Shown: in pieces, positions 34,380 to 44,164 of the stretch
Numbering within the stretch: position 1 is the first letter of the stretch
Layout: every line of letters starts with the position of its first letter
Origin: Pseudomonas fluorescens
Lineage (GTDB): Bacteria > Pseudomonadota > Gammaproteobacteria > Pseudomonadales > Pseudomonadaceae
Assembly (NCBI RefSeq): GCF_902497745.1
Contig: NZ_CABVHJ010000015.1
Location: 1-64,000 of the forward strand
Direction: 5' to 3'
DNA length: 64,000 bases
Notes under the pieces: generated by a model
The model's database searches: none
What the model was told of the DNA's origin: nothing
The model's input: the letters and a program-made list of their open reading frames with translations, nothing else
Translations under genes and position numbers: made by a program

Positions 34380-34405
34380 GTGGCCGCTCTTTTCCGAACG
34401 GCCAC
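34380..34405 (-). terminator. Terminator of the liv operon
   Basis: GTGGCCG and CGGCCAC arms (34380-34386 and 34399-34405) around CTCTTTTCCGAA lie just downstream of the livF stop on the minus strand. It also lies at the end of the AT-rich cassette on the plus strand. Confidence 0.65.
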
Positions 34406-34410
34406 AATAT

Positions 34411-35127
34411 TCAGTGCCCGCCCAGATAGGCGTTACGCACCTCCTCGTTCACCAGCAACTCTTTACCCGTACCCGTCAGGCGTATCTCGCCGTTGACCAT
34501 CACATACGCGCGGTCCGACAGCTTCAGCGCATGGTTGGCGTTCTGCTCGACGAGGAAAATGGTCATGCCGGTTTTCGCCAGTTCACGCAGGGTCGCGAAG
34601 ATCTGCTTCACCACAATCGGCGCCAGTCCCAAGCTCGGCTCATCAAGCAGCAACAGCTTCGGCCGACTCATCAACGCGCGAGCAATCGCAAGCATCTGCT
34701 GCTCACCGCCGGACATGGTCATCGCCCGCTGGGTGCGCCGCTCCTCTAGCCGAGGGAACAACGTGAACATGCGTTGCATGTCCTCTTTGGCGTACTTGTC
34801 GCCAATCGGGATGGTGCCCATCAGCAGGTTTTCCTCGACGGTCATGTCAGGGAACACTCGCCGCCCTTCCGGCGACTGCGCAATGCCGTTGGAAGCGATG
34901 TAGTGCGAGGACTTGTGGGTAATGTCGACGCCTTGATAAAGAATCTGCCCGCCCGCCGCCCGTGGCTGGCCAAAGATCGACATCAGCAACGTCGATTTGC
35001 CCGCACCGTTGGAGCCGATCAGGCTGACGGTTTCCCCTTCGTTGATCTGCAGCGAAACACCTTTGAGCGCCTGGATCGGGCCGTAGAACACGTCGAGGTC
35101 TTTGAGTTCGAGGATCGGTTGCGTCAT
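34411..35127 (-). CDS. livF: Branched-chain amino-acid-type ABC transporter ATP-binding protein LivF
   Basis: 238 residues. Walker A GSNGAGKSTL, the signature MSGGEQQMLAIARAL and Walker B LLLLDEPSLGLAP are all intact. Last gene of the livK-H-M-G-F set; its start overlaps the livG stop by four bases. Provides ATP hydrolysis with LivG for uptake of branched-chain or related amino acids. Confidence 0.94.
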   Translation of the reverse strand: MTQPILELKDLDVFYGPIQALKGVSLQINEGETVSLIGSNGAGKSTLLMSIFGQPRAAGGQILYQGVDITHKSSHYIASNGIAQSPEGRRVFPDMTVEENLLMGTIPIGDKYAKEDMQRMFTLFPRLEERRTQRAMTMSGGEQQMLAIARALMSRPKLLLLDEPSLGLAPIVVKQIFATLRELAKTGMTIFLVEQNANHALKLSDRAYVMVNGEIRLTGTGKELLVNEEVRNAYLGGH

Positions 35128-35996
35128 ACCAGCTCCTCTTCGTCGGCGCCCAGGTAGGCGGCAATCACTTTCGGGTCGTTGCGAATGGCTTCAGGCCCGC
35201 CTTCGGCGATGACGATGCCGTGGTCCAGCACCACGATGTGATCGGAAATACTCATAACCATGCCCATGTCGTGTTCGATCAGCACCACGGTCAGATCGTG
35301 CTCGTCGCGCAGCAGCCGGATCATCGCGCTCAGCGCTTCGGTTTCCTGAGGGTTGAGGCCGGCGGCCGGTTCGTCGAGGCAGATGATCTGCGGCCGCGTG
35401 CACATGGCCCGGGCGATCTCCAGACGGCGCTGTTGGCCGTAGGAAAGTTCACCGGCGAGACGGTTGGCACAGTCCACCAGATCGACCACTTCCAGCCAGT
35501 AGAACGCGCAGTCCAGCGCATCGCTTTCGGCCTTGCGATAGCCCTTGGTGTTGAGGATGCCGGCGAGCATGTTGCGGTTGACCCACATGTGCTGAGCCAC
35601 CAGCAGGTTTTCCAGCACCGACATTTCCTTGAACAGGCGAATGTTCTGGAAGGTCCGCGCCAGGCCAGCACGGTTCACCAGGTGCGTACCGCCGAACATC
35701 TTGTAGTACATGCGGCTGAGGAAAGATTTCGGCGAGACGAAATCGGTCGGTTTGAACGATTCGCCCAGCAACTGGATGACGTTGGTCTGCTGCCCACGCA
35801 CGTTGAGTTCGATCTTGCCGCCGGAGGCCTTGTAGAACCCCGTCAGACAGTTGAACACCGTGGTCTTGCCGGCGCCGTTGGGGCCGATCAAGGCGAAGAT
35901 CGAGTTGCGTTTGACCTTCAGGCTGACATCGCTCAACGCCTTGATGCCACCGAAATGCATCATCAGTTTTTCAACAGAGAGTACGACTTCACTCAT
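35124..35996 (-). CDS. livG: Branched-chain amino-acid-type ABC transporter ATP-binding protein LivG
   Basis: 290 residues. Walker A GPNGAGKTTVFNCLTGFY, the signature LSYGQQRRLEIARAM and Walker B IICLDEPAAGLNP are intact. The long insertion between Walker A and the signature, containing the ARTFQNIRLF segment, is typical of LivG. Start overlaps the livM stop by four bases. Confidence 0.94.
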   Translation of the reverse strand: MSEVVLSVEKLMMHFGGIKALSDVSLKVKRNSIFALIGPNGAGKTTVFNCLTGFYKASGGKIELNVRGQQTNVIQLLGESFKPTDFVSPKSFLSRMYYKMFGGTHLVNRAGLARTFQNIRLFKEMSVLENLLVAQHMWVNRNMLAGILNTKGYRKAESDALDCAFYWLEVVDLVDCANRLAGELSYGQQRRLEIARAMCTRPQIICLDEPAAGLNPQETEALSAMIRLLRDEHDLTVVLIEHDMGMVMSISDHIVVLDHGIVIAEGGPEAIRNDPKVIAAYLGADEEELV

Positions 35997-37294
35997 GGCG
36001 CAGTCCTCTCATAGTGAATGGCACCTTTGCGTGGAGTGACCCCGGTACGGCTGATGCGGATCAGCCCGCGTGGTCGCCAGATCATCATCAACACCATCAG
36101 GATGCCGAACAGCAGCACGCGATATTCGGCGAAGCCGCGCAGCAGTTCCGGGGCGACGGTGAGAACGAATGCAGCGATCACCACGCCAATGGTCGAGCCC
36201 ATGCCGCCGAGCACGACGATGGCGAGGATCAGTGCCGATTCGAAGAAGGTGAACGAGGTCGGGTTGACGAAGCCCTGGTAGGTGGCGAAAAACACCCCGG
36301 CCAGACCTGCGGTCGATGCACCGATGGTGAACGCCGAGAGTTTGACCAGCACATGGTTGAGGCCCATCGAGCGGCAGGCGATTTCATCTTCCCGCAAGGC
36401 TTCCCAGGCGCGGCCGACCGGCATTTTCACCAGACGATGCTTGATGTACAGCACGGCCAGCACCACGAGGAACAACACCGCGTAGATGAAGTAGTACTTC
36501 ACGTCCGGGTTGTAGGCGATGCCGAAGAACTCGTGAAACGGCACCCCGCCATCCTTCGCCCGTTTGCCGAATTCCAGACCGAAGAACGTCGGCAATGGCG
36601 CCGGCATACCGTTCGGGCCGCCGGTCAGCGACAACCAGTTGTTGAGGATCAGGCGAATGATTTCACCGAAGCCCAGCGTCACGATCGCCAGATAGTCGCC
36701 ATGCAGACGCAACACCGGGAAACCGAGGATGCAGCCGGCCAGCCCGGCAGTGATCGCCGCCAGCGGCAGTACAGTCCAGAAACCCAGACCGAGGTATTGA
36801 TAACCCAGCGCCAGACCGTAGGCGCCGATGGCGTAGAACGCCACGTAACCCAGATCGAGCAGACCAGCCAGACCGACCACGATGTTCAGCCCCAGCCCCA
36901 GCAACACGTAGATCAGTCCGAGGATGACCACGCCCAGCAGATAGGAGTTGGAGACAAACGGCACGATGACGGCCAGCACAATCAGCAGCGGGATGATCCA
37001 GCGCAGCGAGGATTTGTGATCGGCAGGCAGCACATGCACACCGGAACCGGTGCTCTCGAATCCGTCGAGAATTTTCAGGCCCTTGGGCGTTTGCAGGAAC
37101 AGGCTGAGGGCAAAGCGGCCAATCATGACAATGCCAATGATCCAGGCCACTCGGGTCGGTTCGAGGTTGAAGCTGTAACCCTCGAGCACAACGCCGACAA
37201 TCGGGCCGAAAACGATCAGGGCAATCAGGCCGGCCAGAATCGCCTCAACCAGGCTTTTTTTGATATCGATGGATTTTTGAGTGGTTGAAGACAT
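35993..37294 (-). CDS. livM: Branched-chain amino-acid-type ABC transporter permease LivM
   Basis: 433-residue permease, longer than LivM proteins of about 360 residues because of an N-terminal extension with about two or three extra hydrophobic segments, usual for the Pseudomonas BraE/LivM type. The conserved cytoplasmic loop GRAWEALREDEIACRSMGLN is present. It lies three bases after livH. The long opposite-strand frame is a shadow. Confidence 0.93.
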   Translation of the reverse strand: MSSTTQKSIDIKKSLVEAILAGLIALIVFGPIVGVVLEGYSFNLEPTRVAWIIGIVMIGRFALSLFLQTPKGLKILDGFESTGSGVHVLPADHKSSLRWIIPLLIVLAVIVPFVSNSYLLGVVILGLIYVLLGLGLNIVVGLAGLLDLGYVAFYAIGAYGLALGYQYLGLGFWTVLPLAAITAGLAGCILGFPVLRLHGDYLAIVTLGFGEIIRLILNNWLSLTGGPNGMPAPLPTFFGLEFGKRAKDGGVPFHEFFGIAYNPDVKYYFIYAVLFLVVLAVLYIKHRLVKMPVGRAWEALREDEIACRSMGLNHVLVKLSAFTIGASTAGLAGVFFATYQGFVNPTSFTFFESALILAIVVLGGMGSTIGVVIAAFVLTVAPELLRGFAEYRVLLFGILMVLMMIWRPRGLIRISRTGVTPRKGAIHYERTAP

Positions 37295-37297
37295 CGC

Positions 37298-38212
<915 letters not shown>

Positions 38213-38327
38213 AACGCAATCTCACGCAGTGAGAACCTGCACACCTGTGATGTGCGGTTCTTCTAGGAAAAATACAGATTTACGTCGGAGCAATGTCAGC
38301 CACGATCAGCCCGACCCGCACCGCTCC

Positions 38328-38416
38328 TGTGGGAGCGAGCCTGCTCGCGAAAGCGGTCGATCATTCAACACATGTGTTGGCAGTCATTCCGTCTTCGCGA
38401 GCAGGCTCGCTCCCAC
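38328..38416. repeat. Paired REP element between binding-protein gene and livH
   Basis: TGTGGGAGCGAGCCTGCTCG-CGAAAGCGG and CGTCTTCGCGAGCAGGCTCG-CTCCCACA. It lies inside the liv transcription unit and may protect the highly needed binding-protein message; that role is inferred. Confidence 0.9.
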
Positions 38417-38452
38417 ATTGGATTGGTGCGGATCAGCTGATCGCGTCAGCCC

Positions 38453-39586
38453 TTACTTCTGTTTTTCCAGCTGGTGATATTTGCCGTCCTTGTCCCACTG
38501 GTAAACCACGTAGTCGGAGACTTTCAGGTCGCCCTTGGAATCCCAGGTTTTTTCGCCCATGACGGTTTTCACCGGATTTTTCTTCAGCCAGGCCGCAGCC
38601 TCTTCACCCTTGTTGGACTTCGCGCCATTGAACGCGGCAGCCAGGGTCTGCACCGAAGCGTAGGCGTACAGGGTGTAGCCCTCAGGCTCGGTACCGGCCT
38701 TGCGGAAAGCGTCTACCACGGTCTTGCTGTCTGGCAGCAGGCGTGGGTCGGCGCCAAAGGTCATCAGCACGCCATCGACGAATTGCGGGCCACCAGCGGT
38801 GGTCACCAGTTCGTCAGTCACGATGCCGTCATCGGACATGAACTTGACGTCTTTCAGGCCTTGTTCACGCAGTTGGCGAACCAGCGGGCCGGCCTCCGGG
38901 TGCAGACCGCCGAAGTAGACGACGTCGGCGCCGGCGCCACGGATCTTGGTGACGATGGTGCTGAAGTCTTTTTCACCACGGGTCAGGCCTTCGTACAACA
39001 CGGGCGTCACGCCGCGCTTGACCAGTTGTGCCTTGGTGGCATCCGCCAGGCCTTGGCCGTAGGTGTCCTTGTCGTGCAGCACAACGACTTTCTTGCCCTT
39101 TAGCACATCAACGATGTAGTCACCGGCAACAATGCCCTGTTGGTCGTCACGCCCGCACATACGGAACATGGCGCTGAGGCCGCGCTCGGTGACTTGCGGG
39201 TTGGTCGAACCCGGGGTGATCGCGATGATCCCGGCTTCGTCGTAGATTTCCGACGCTGGAATGGTCGAAGAGGAGCAGAAGTGGCCGACTACACCGGCGA
39301 CTTTCTGGTTGGTGAGGTCCTTGGCGACCGTCACGGCCTGCTTCGGCTCGCAGGCGTCATCGCCCTTGACCAGTACGATTTTTTCCCCGTTGACGCCGCC
39401 CGCCGCGTTGACTGCGTCAGCTGCTGCCTGTGCACCCTTCATGTACTGCTCGCCAAATGCCGCGTTGGCGCCAGTCATTGGACCCGCTACACCGATTTTC
39501 ACATCAGCTTGAGCAAACGCAGAAACACCCAACGCAGTAGCCACTGCGAGGGCCAGAAAGCCTTTCTTGTAAAACGTCTGGGACAT
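38453..39586 (-). CDS. livK: Branched-chain amino-acid ABC transporter substrate-binding protein
   Basis: 377 residues. A signal peptide (FLALAVATALGVSAFAQA, cleaved near residue 28) is followed by VKIGVAGPMTGANAAFGEQY, the start of the type I periplasmic binding fold of LivK/BraC. The segment ALLRxx-free hinge and FCSSSTIPASEIY, where Ser contacts the amino-acid head group, are present. It heads the liv genes. P. aeruginosa has BraC elsewhere, so this may be a paralogue with another amino-acid preference. Confidence 0.92.
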   Translation of the reverse strand: MSQTFYKKGFLALAVATALGVSAFAQADVKIGVAGPMTGANAAFGEQYMKGAQAAADAVNAAGGVNGEKIVLVKGDDACEPKQAVTVAKDLTNQKVAGVVGHFCSSSTIPASEIYDEAGIIAITPGSTNPQVTERGLSAMFRMCGRDDQQGIVAGDYIVDVLKGKKVVVLHDKDTYGQGLADATKAQLVKRGVTPVLYEGLTRGEKDFSTIVTKIRGAGADVVYFGGLHPEAGPLVRQLREQGLKDVKFMSDDGIVTDELVTTAGGPQFVDGVLMTFGADPRLLPDSKTVVDAFRKAGTEPEGYTLYAYASVQTLAAAFNGAKSNKGEEAAAWLKKNPVKTVMGEKTWDSKGDLKVSDYVVYQWDKDGKYHQLEKQK

Positions 39587-39954
39587 GAGGTGGTGCTCCA
39601 AGGTTTTTTTTAGTTGGCACTGCGACTTCACTTCACTGAATGCTCTGAGCAAGGGCCGTGCCATCGGTTTTTTATTCTTCAAAAAGTCGCTGCTTTCTTG
39701 TTATTTCGACTGTTTCGTTCCCATTTTCATTGGGCGTGCAACCGTCTAAACCGCGGAAGGTGAAACCTTTTATTTTTTCAGGCGCAACCCGCACGCGCCA
39801 TCATTGCAACCGCGGCGCCAAACGACGTGCAACCAGCCTGTAACAGCCCGCGTCACCGAACTGCACACTGCTGGTGCGGGACTGCTACAACCCGCACCAT
39901 TACAGGCTAGTCGCTGCATCGAAAAGCGCCGCTTCCGGCAACATATTTCAACAC
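39587..39954. other. Intergenic region upstream of the liv operon
   Basis: 368 bases with no gene. It should carry the promoter for the binding-protein gene (minus strand). It contains runs of T and an AT-rich tract near 39765-39780. The amaA stop lies at the far end. No operator was identified. Confidence 0.5.
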
Positions 39955-41238
39955 TCAAATCACAATGCGCAGGCACTGGCCCGCGTGATACAGCGAGAAC
40001 CCGGCCTCGTACAGGCAACTGCGCAAGCCGACGCCGGCCAGGGGCTGCATCGGTGCGAAGGGAATCGGCAGGGCTTGAGGATTGCCGTTACACAGGTAGT
40101 CGGCGAAGGCTTTGCCGACTACGGTCCCGGTGGTAACGCCGCGACCGTTGTAGCCAGTGACGGCAACCAGTCCCGGCGCCGGTTCGAACAGACGCATGAG
40201 GTGATCGGGCGTGAAAGCGATGCGCCCGGTCCAGGTGCATTCCCACTCGACGGGTTGCAGATTGGGGAAGTAATGCTGCTGCACGCGGTCGGCCCAGGCC
40301 TTGAGAAACCAGGTCGGTTTCTGATTGCCATTGCCGAGGCTGCCGAGCAATAACCGCCCTTCTTTGTCGCGACGGATGCTGCTCAGCACCTGCCGCGTAT
40401 CCCATGACCCCTGCCCGCCCGGGAGAATTTCCTGCGCGGCGTCCTCGGTCAGCGGCACCGAAGCGACCTGATAGTAGTAACCGGGAAAGAAGTTGCGCTT
40501 GAGTTCGGTCCAGTCACCTTCGGTGTAGGCGTTGGAGGCGATGACCACTTGCTCGGCCAGCACCGAACCGTGCTCGGTCTGCACCGACCAGTTCGAGCCC
40601 TGCCGCTCGAGGCGAGTGACCGGCGAATGATCGAACATTTGCCCGCCGAGACCTTTCACCGCGTTGGCCAACCCGGTGACATAAGCCATCGGATTGAGCG
40701 TACCGGCGCGGCGATCGAGCAAAGCCGCGGCGATTTTTTGCGTGCCGGTGGCTTGCTCGCACGCCTTGCCGGTGAGCAGTTCGACCGGGGCACCTCGGCG
40801 TTTCCATTGCTGTTCACGACTGCGCAGATCCGCCTCGCCCTTGGCGTTGTGCGCCATGTGCAGCGTGCCTTCGCGGCGTAACTGGCAATCGATGTTGTAT
40901 TTATCCACAAGGCTGAACACCAGTGCTGGTGCGGCCCCGAGCATGCGATTGAGCTGACTGCCCACCGCTTCGCCGAAACCGGCTTCGATCTCGTCCGGCG
41001 GGATCCACATGCCGGCGTTGACCAGACCGACGTTACGCCCGGAACCGCCGTGACCGGCGCGATGGGCCTCCAGCACGCAGACGCTTTTGCCTTTTTCCAA
41101 CAGATGCAGCGCCGCCGACAACCCGGTGAACCCGGCGCCGATCACGCAGACATCGACGTTGACTTCGCCTTTGAGCGCGGTGTTATCCGGCCTTTGCGGC
41201 GTGAGCTTTTCCCACAGACATTCTTCGCGTAACGGCAT
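39955..41238 (-). CDS. amaA: FAD-dependent L-pipecolate oxidase AmaA
   Basis: 427-residue DAO-family flavoenzyme. The dinucleotide-binding motif VIGAGFTGLSAALHLLE lies near residue 33, followed by GHGGSGRNVGLVNAGMW, and the C terminus reads LFEPAPGLVAVTGYNGRG. This wording matches the pipecolate oxidase of P. putida, which makes delta-1-piperideine-6-carboxylate in the D-lysine route. The next gene encodes the dehydrogenase for that product. The start at 41238 (MPLREECLWEKL) is the family start. A gamma-glutamylputrescine oxidase-like activity is the alternative. Confidence 0.87.
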   Translation of the reverse strand: MPLREECLWEKLTPQRPDNTALKGEVNVDVCVIGAGFTGLSAALHLLEKGKSVCVLEAHRAGHGGSGRNVGLVNAGMWIPPDEIEAGFGEAVGSQLNRMLGAAPALVFSLVDKYNIDCQLRREGTLHMAHNAKGEADLRSREQQWKRRGAPVELLTGKACEQATGTQKIAAALLDRRAGTLNPMAYVTGLANAVKGLGGQMFDHSPVTRLERQGSNWSVQTEHGSVLAEQVVIASNAYTEGDWTELKRNFFPGYYYQVASVPLTEDAAQEILPGGQGSWDTRQVLSSIRRDKEGRLLLGSLGNGNQKPTWFLKAWADRVQQHYFPNLQPVEWECTWTGRIAFTPDHLMRLFEPAPGLVAVTGYNGRGVTTGTVVGKAFADYLCNGNPQALPIPFAPMQPLAGVGLRSCLYEAGFSLYHAGQCLRIVI

Positions 41239-41280
41239 TGCCAGACTCCAACAGAAACCTGCCAAACACAGTGCTGATCC

Positions 41281-41370
41281 TGTGGGAGCGAGCCTGCTCG
41301 CGAAAGGGGCGTATCAGCCAACATCAATGTCGACTGACCCACCGTATTCGCGAGCAGGCTCGCTCCCACA
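41281..41370. repeat. Paired REP element between amaB and amaA
   Basis: TGTGGGAGCGAGCCTGCTCG-CGAAAG and TATTCGCGAGCAGGCTCGCT-CCCACA surround about 40 bases. Confidence 0.9.
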
Positions 41371-41395
41371 GGGAATCTCCATTTGACGGGAGCAC

Positions 41396-42886
41396 TCAGT
41401 CGAACGTGATGCCCTGCGCCAGCGGCAACTCCAGCGAATAATTCACGGTGTTGGTCTGACGGCGCATGTATGCGCGCCATGCATCCGAGCCGGACTCACG
41501 CCCGCCACCGGTTTCTTTCTCGCCACCAAACGCACCGCCGATCTCGGCACCGCTCGGGCCGATGTTGACGTTGGCGATGCCACAGTCGCTGCCAACCGCC
41601 GACATGAACTGCTCGGCTTCGCGCACGTCCGTGGTGAAGATGCACGATGACAGACCTTGCGGCACGGCGTTGTTCAGGCGCAGCGCTTCCTGGAAATCGC
41701 TGTAACCGACCACGTACAGAATCGGTGCGAAGGTTTCGCTGCAGACCACATCACTTTGCTCCGGCATTTCAACGATGGCCGGCGAGACGTAATAGGCGTT
41801 AGGGAACTGATCTTCGAGCTGGCGCTTGCCACCAAACACCCGACCGCCCTCGCTCAACGCCTGCTCCAGCGCGTCCTGCATGTTTTCGAAGCTGTGCTTG
41901 TCGATCAGCGGACCGACCAGATTGCCTTCCAGCGGGTTACCAATGCGCACTTTCGAGTAGGCAGCCTTGAGACGCGTGACGATTTCTTCTTTCACCGACT
42001 CATGCGCGATCAGTCGGCGCAAGGTGGTGCAGCGCTGCCCGGCAGTGCCGACGGCGCTGAACAGAATTGCACGTACCGCCATGTCGAGATCGGCACTTGG
42101 GCCGAGGATCATCGCGTTGTTACCGCCCAGTTCCAGAATGCTGCGAGCGAAACGAGCGGCGACTTTCGGCGCCACTTCGCGGCCCATGCGTGTGCTGCCG
42201 GTGGCGCTGATCAGCGCAACACGCGGGTCATCGACCAGCACTTCACCGGCATCGCGACCACCGATGATCACCTGGCACAGGTTCGCCGGGGCATCGTTGA
42301 AATTCTTCACTACACGGTCGAACAGCGCCTGACACGCCAACGCGGTCAGCGGAGTTTTCTCCGACGGTTTCCACACCACCGGGTTGCCGCAGACCAGCGC
42401 CAGCGTGGTGTTCCACGCCCACACTGCGACCGGAAAATTGAACGCGCTGATGACGCCGACCACGCCCAGTGGATGCCAGGTTTCACGCATGTGGTGGCCC
42501 GGACGCTCGGAGGCAATGGTCAAACCGTACAGCTGGCGGGACAGGCCGACGGCGAAATCGCAGATGTCGATCATCTCCTGCACTTCACCGAGACCTTCCT
42601 GAGTGATTTTGCCCGCCTCCCAGGAAACCAGTTCGCCGAGGTCGGCTTTGTATTCACGCAACACTTCACCAAACTGACGCACCAGTTCGCCGCGACGCGG
42701 CGCCGGCACCTTGCGCCATTGCTCGAACGCATGATCTGCGCGACTGATGTGCTGCTCGACTTCGGCCGGGCCTTCCCAGTTGACGGCGGCAATGCGGCTG
42801 CCGTCGATCGGCGAATGCACCGGCACTTTGCCGTTCTGATACAAGGCCGGGTTCACACCTAGACGATCAAGCAATGCGGCAACCAT
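41396..42886 (-). CDS. amaB: Delta-1-piperideine-6-carboxylate dehydrogenase AmaB
   Basis: 496-residue aldehyde dehydrogenase of the ALDH7 (antiquitin) type. The catalytic Cys is in GTAGQRCTTLRRL and the general-base Glu in LELGGNNAMI. The Rossmann segment NPVVWKPSEKTPL and the ALDH7 tail EIGGAFGGEKETGGGRESGSDAWR are also seen. It oxidises the pipecolate oxidase product to alpha-aminoadipate. Divergent from a LysR gene, as in P. putida. Confidence 0.92.
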   Translation of the reverse strand: MVAALLDRLGVNPALYQNGKVPVHSPIDGSRIAAVNWEGPAEVEQHISRADHAFEQWRKVPAPRRGELVRQFGEVLREYKADLGELVSWEAGKITQEGLGEVQEMIDICDFAVGLSRQLYGLTIASERPGHHMRETWHPLGVVGVISAFNFPVAVWAWNTTLALVCGNPVVWKPSEKTPLTALACQALFDRVVKNFNDAPANLCQVIIGGRDAGEVLVDDPRVALISATGSTRMGREVAPKVAARFARSILELGGNNAMILGPSADLDMAVRAILFSAVGTAGQRCTTLRRLIAHESVKEEIVTRLKAAYSKVRIGNPLEGNLVGPLIDKHSFENMQDALEQALSEGGRVFGGKRQLEDQFPNAYYVSPAIVEMPEQSDVVCSETFAPILYVVGYSDFQEALRLNNAVPQGLSSCIFTTDVREAEQFMSAVGSDCGIANVNIGPSGAEIGGAFGGEKETGGGRESGSDAWRAYMRRQTNTVNYSLELPLAQGITFD

Positions 42887-43049
42887 GAGTCACTCCTCAA
42901 GCAAAAAACTGAATGTGTGCGGCCGCTGTTTGCACGACCGAGCAGGCCTTTAGTTGTAGCGTCACAATGGCAAGGCAACAAACGACCTTTACGCGAGATA
43001 TCATTCCGTTTATTCATGCTGCGCTAGAAAGACAAGAAAAGGATCGGCC

Positions 43050-43949
43050 ATGCTGAACAAACGCCACTTGCCCTCGATCACCGCGTTGCAGTGCTTCGAG
43101 GCCGTGACCCGGCACTTGAGTTTCACCCGCGCCGCCGAAGAACTGAACCTGACCCAGAGCGCGGTGAGCAAACAGGTCGCGCAGCTTGAAGTGCTGTTGC
43201 AGCATTTGTTGTTCCGTCGCGTACGTCGGCGTTTGCAGATGACCCCGGCCGGGGATTTGTACTTGGTTGAAGTACGAAAAATCCTCACCCAAGTGGAGAT
43301 GTCGACGCATTACCTGCGTTCCTACGGCGGCGAAACCGAAGTCTTACGCGTATCGACGCCCTCGACCTTCGGCGCGCGCTGGCTGGTGCCGCGCCTGAAA
43401 GGCTGGCGGCTACGCCATCCTTCGATCCATCTGGATTTGTGCAACGAGCAGGAAGCCGATGATCTGCTGCAAGGGCGCAGTGATCTGGCGTTCTACTTCG
43501 GTCAGGGTTCACGGCCAGGGACTGAATGCCTGAAGCTGTTCGGCGAAGAGCTTGTTCCAGTTTGTGCACCGGGCAGCTTGCCGGACACACCGTTCACTGA
43601 TCCGACGCAACTCACCGATCTGGTGCTGCTGCAAAATGCCTCGCGCCCACAAGCGTGGCACGACTGGTTCGACAGTCAGGGCTACCAGACCGAACACAGC
43701 TACCACGGGCCGCGTTTCGAAACCTTTTATATGTGCATCCGCGCCGCGCAAGTCGGCTGTGGCGTGGCGTTGTTGCCGCGATTTCTGGTGGAAGAGGAAT
43801 TGGCCGACGGCAAATTGGTCATTCCCTTTGAGCATGCCATGCCCAGCACTGATGCCTATTACCTGGCGTATCCAGAGCATGCGGCGGAAGTGCCGAAGGT
43901 GCGCGACTTTGTGAAATGGATGCTGGAGCAGATCGATAGCCCCGCATGA
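43050..43949 (+). CDS. LysR-family regulator next to amaBA
   Basis: 299 residues. The helix-turn-helix is SFTRAAEELNLTQSAVSKQV and the GcvA-like sensor domain contains TPSTFGARWLVPRLKGW. Start follows AAAAGGATCGGCC. It is divergent from amaB with a 163-base promoter region between, so it probably controls lysine/pipecolate catabolism. Inducer not known from sequence. Confidence 0.9.
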   Translation: MLNKRHLPSITALQCFEAVTRHLSFTRAAEELNLTQSAVSKQVAQLEVLLQHLLFRRVRRRLQMTPAGDLYLVEVRKILTQVEMSTHYLRSYGGETEVLRVSTPSTFGARWLVPRLKGWRLRHPSIHLDLCNEQEADDLLQGRSDLAFYFGQGSRPGTECLKLFGEELVPVCAPGSLPDTPFTDPTQLTDLVLLQNASRPQAWHDWFDSQGYQTEHSYHGPRFETFYMCIRAAQVGCGVALLPRFLVEEELADGKLVIPFEHAMPSTDAYYLAYPEHAAEVPKVRDFVKWMLEQIDSPA

Positions 43950-43964
43950 GCTGCCTTGACCCCC

Positions 43965-44054
43965 TGTGGGAGCGAGCTTGCTCGCGAAGAGGCCGACACA
44001 TTCAATATTAATGTCAGCTGCAATGACGCCTTCGCGAGCAAGCTCGCTCCCACA
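43965..44054. repeat. Paired REP element after the LysR gene
   Basis: TGTGGGAGCGAGCTTGCTCG-CGAAGAGG and GCCTTCGCGAGCAAGCTCGC-TCCCACA, GTGGGAG-outward type. Confidence 0.9.
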
Positions 44055-44164
44055 ATGGATCTGATGCGTTGTCAAAAAATGCTGGCAATCCCCACCGCTG
44101 ATATGCGCCACTAGCGCCATTGTTTAAGACCGCGCACAGGCGCGGCGCACCTGGAGACCCCGTT

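Noticed and set aside
30862..34410. Attachment-site repeats or an integrase flanking the AT-rich cassette
   Set aside because: No tRNA, integrase, transposase or direct repeat pair could be seen at the edges, so a specific mobile element is not called.
36014..37288. 424-codon frame opposite livM
   Set aside because: Extreme His/Gln/Asp content and complete overlap with an unmistakable permease gene.
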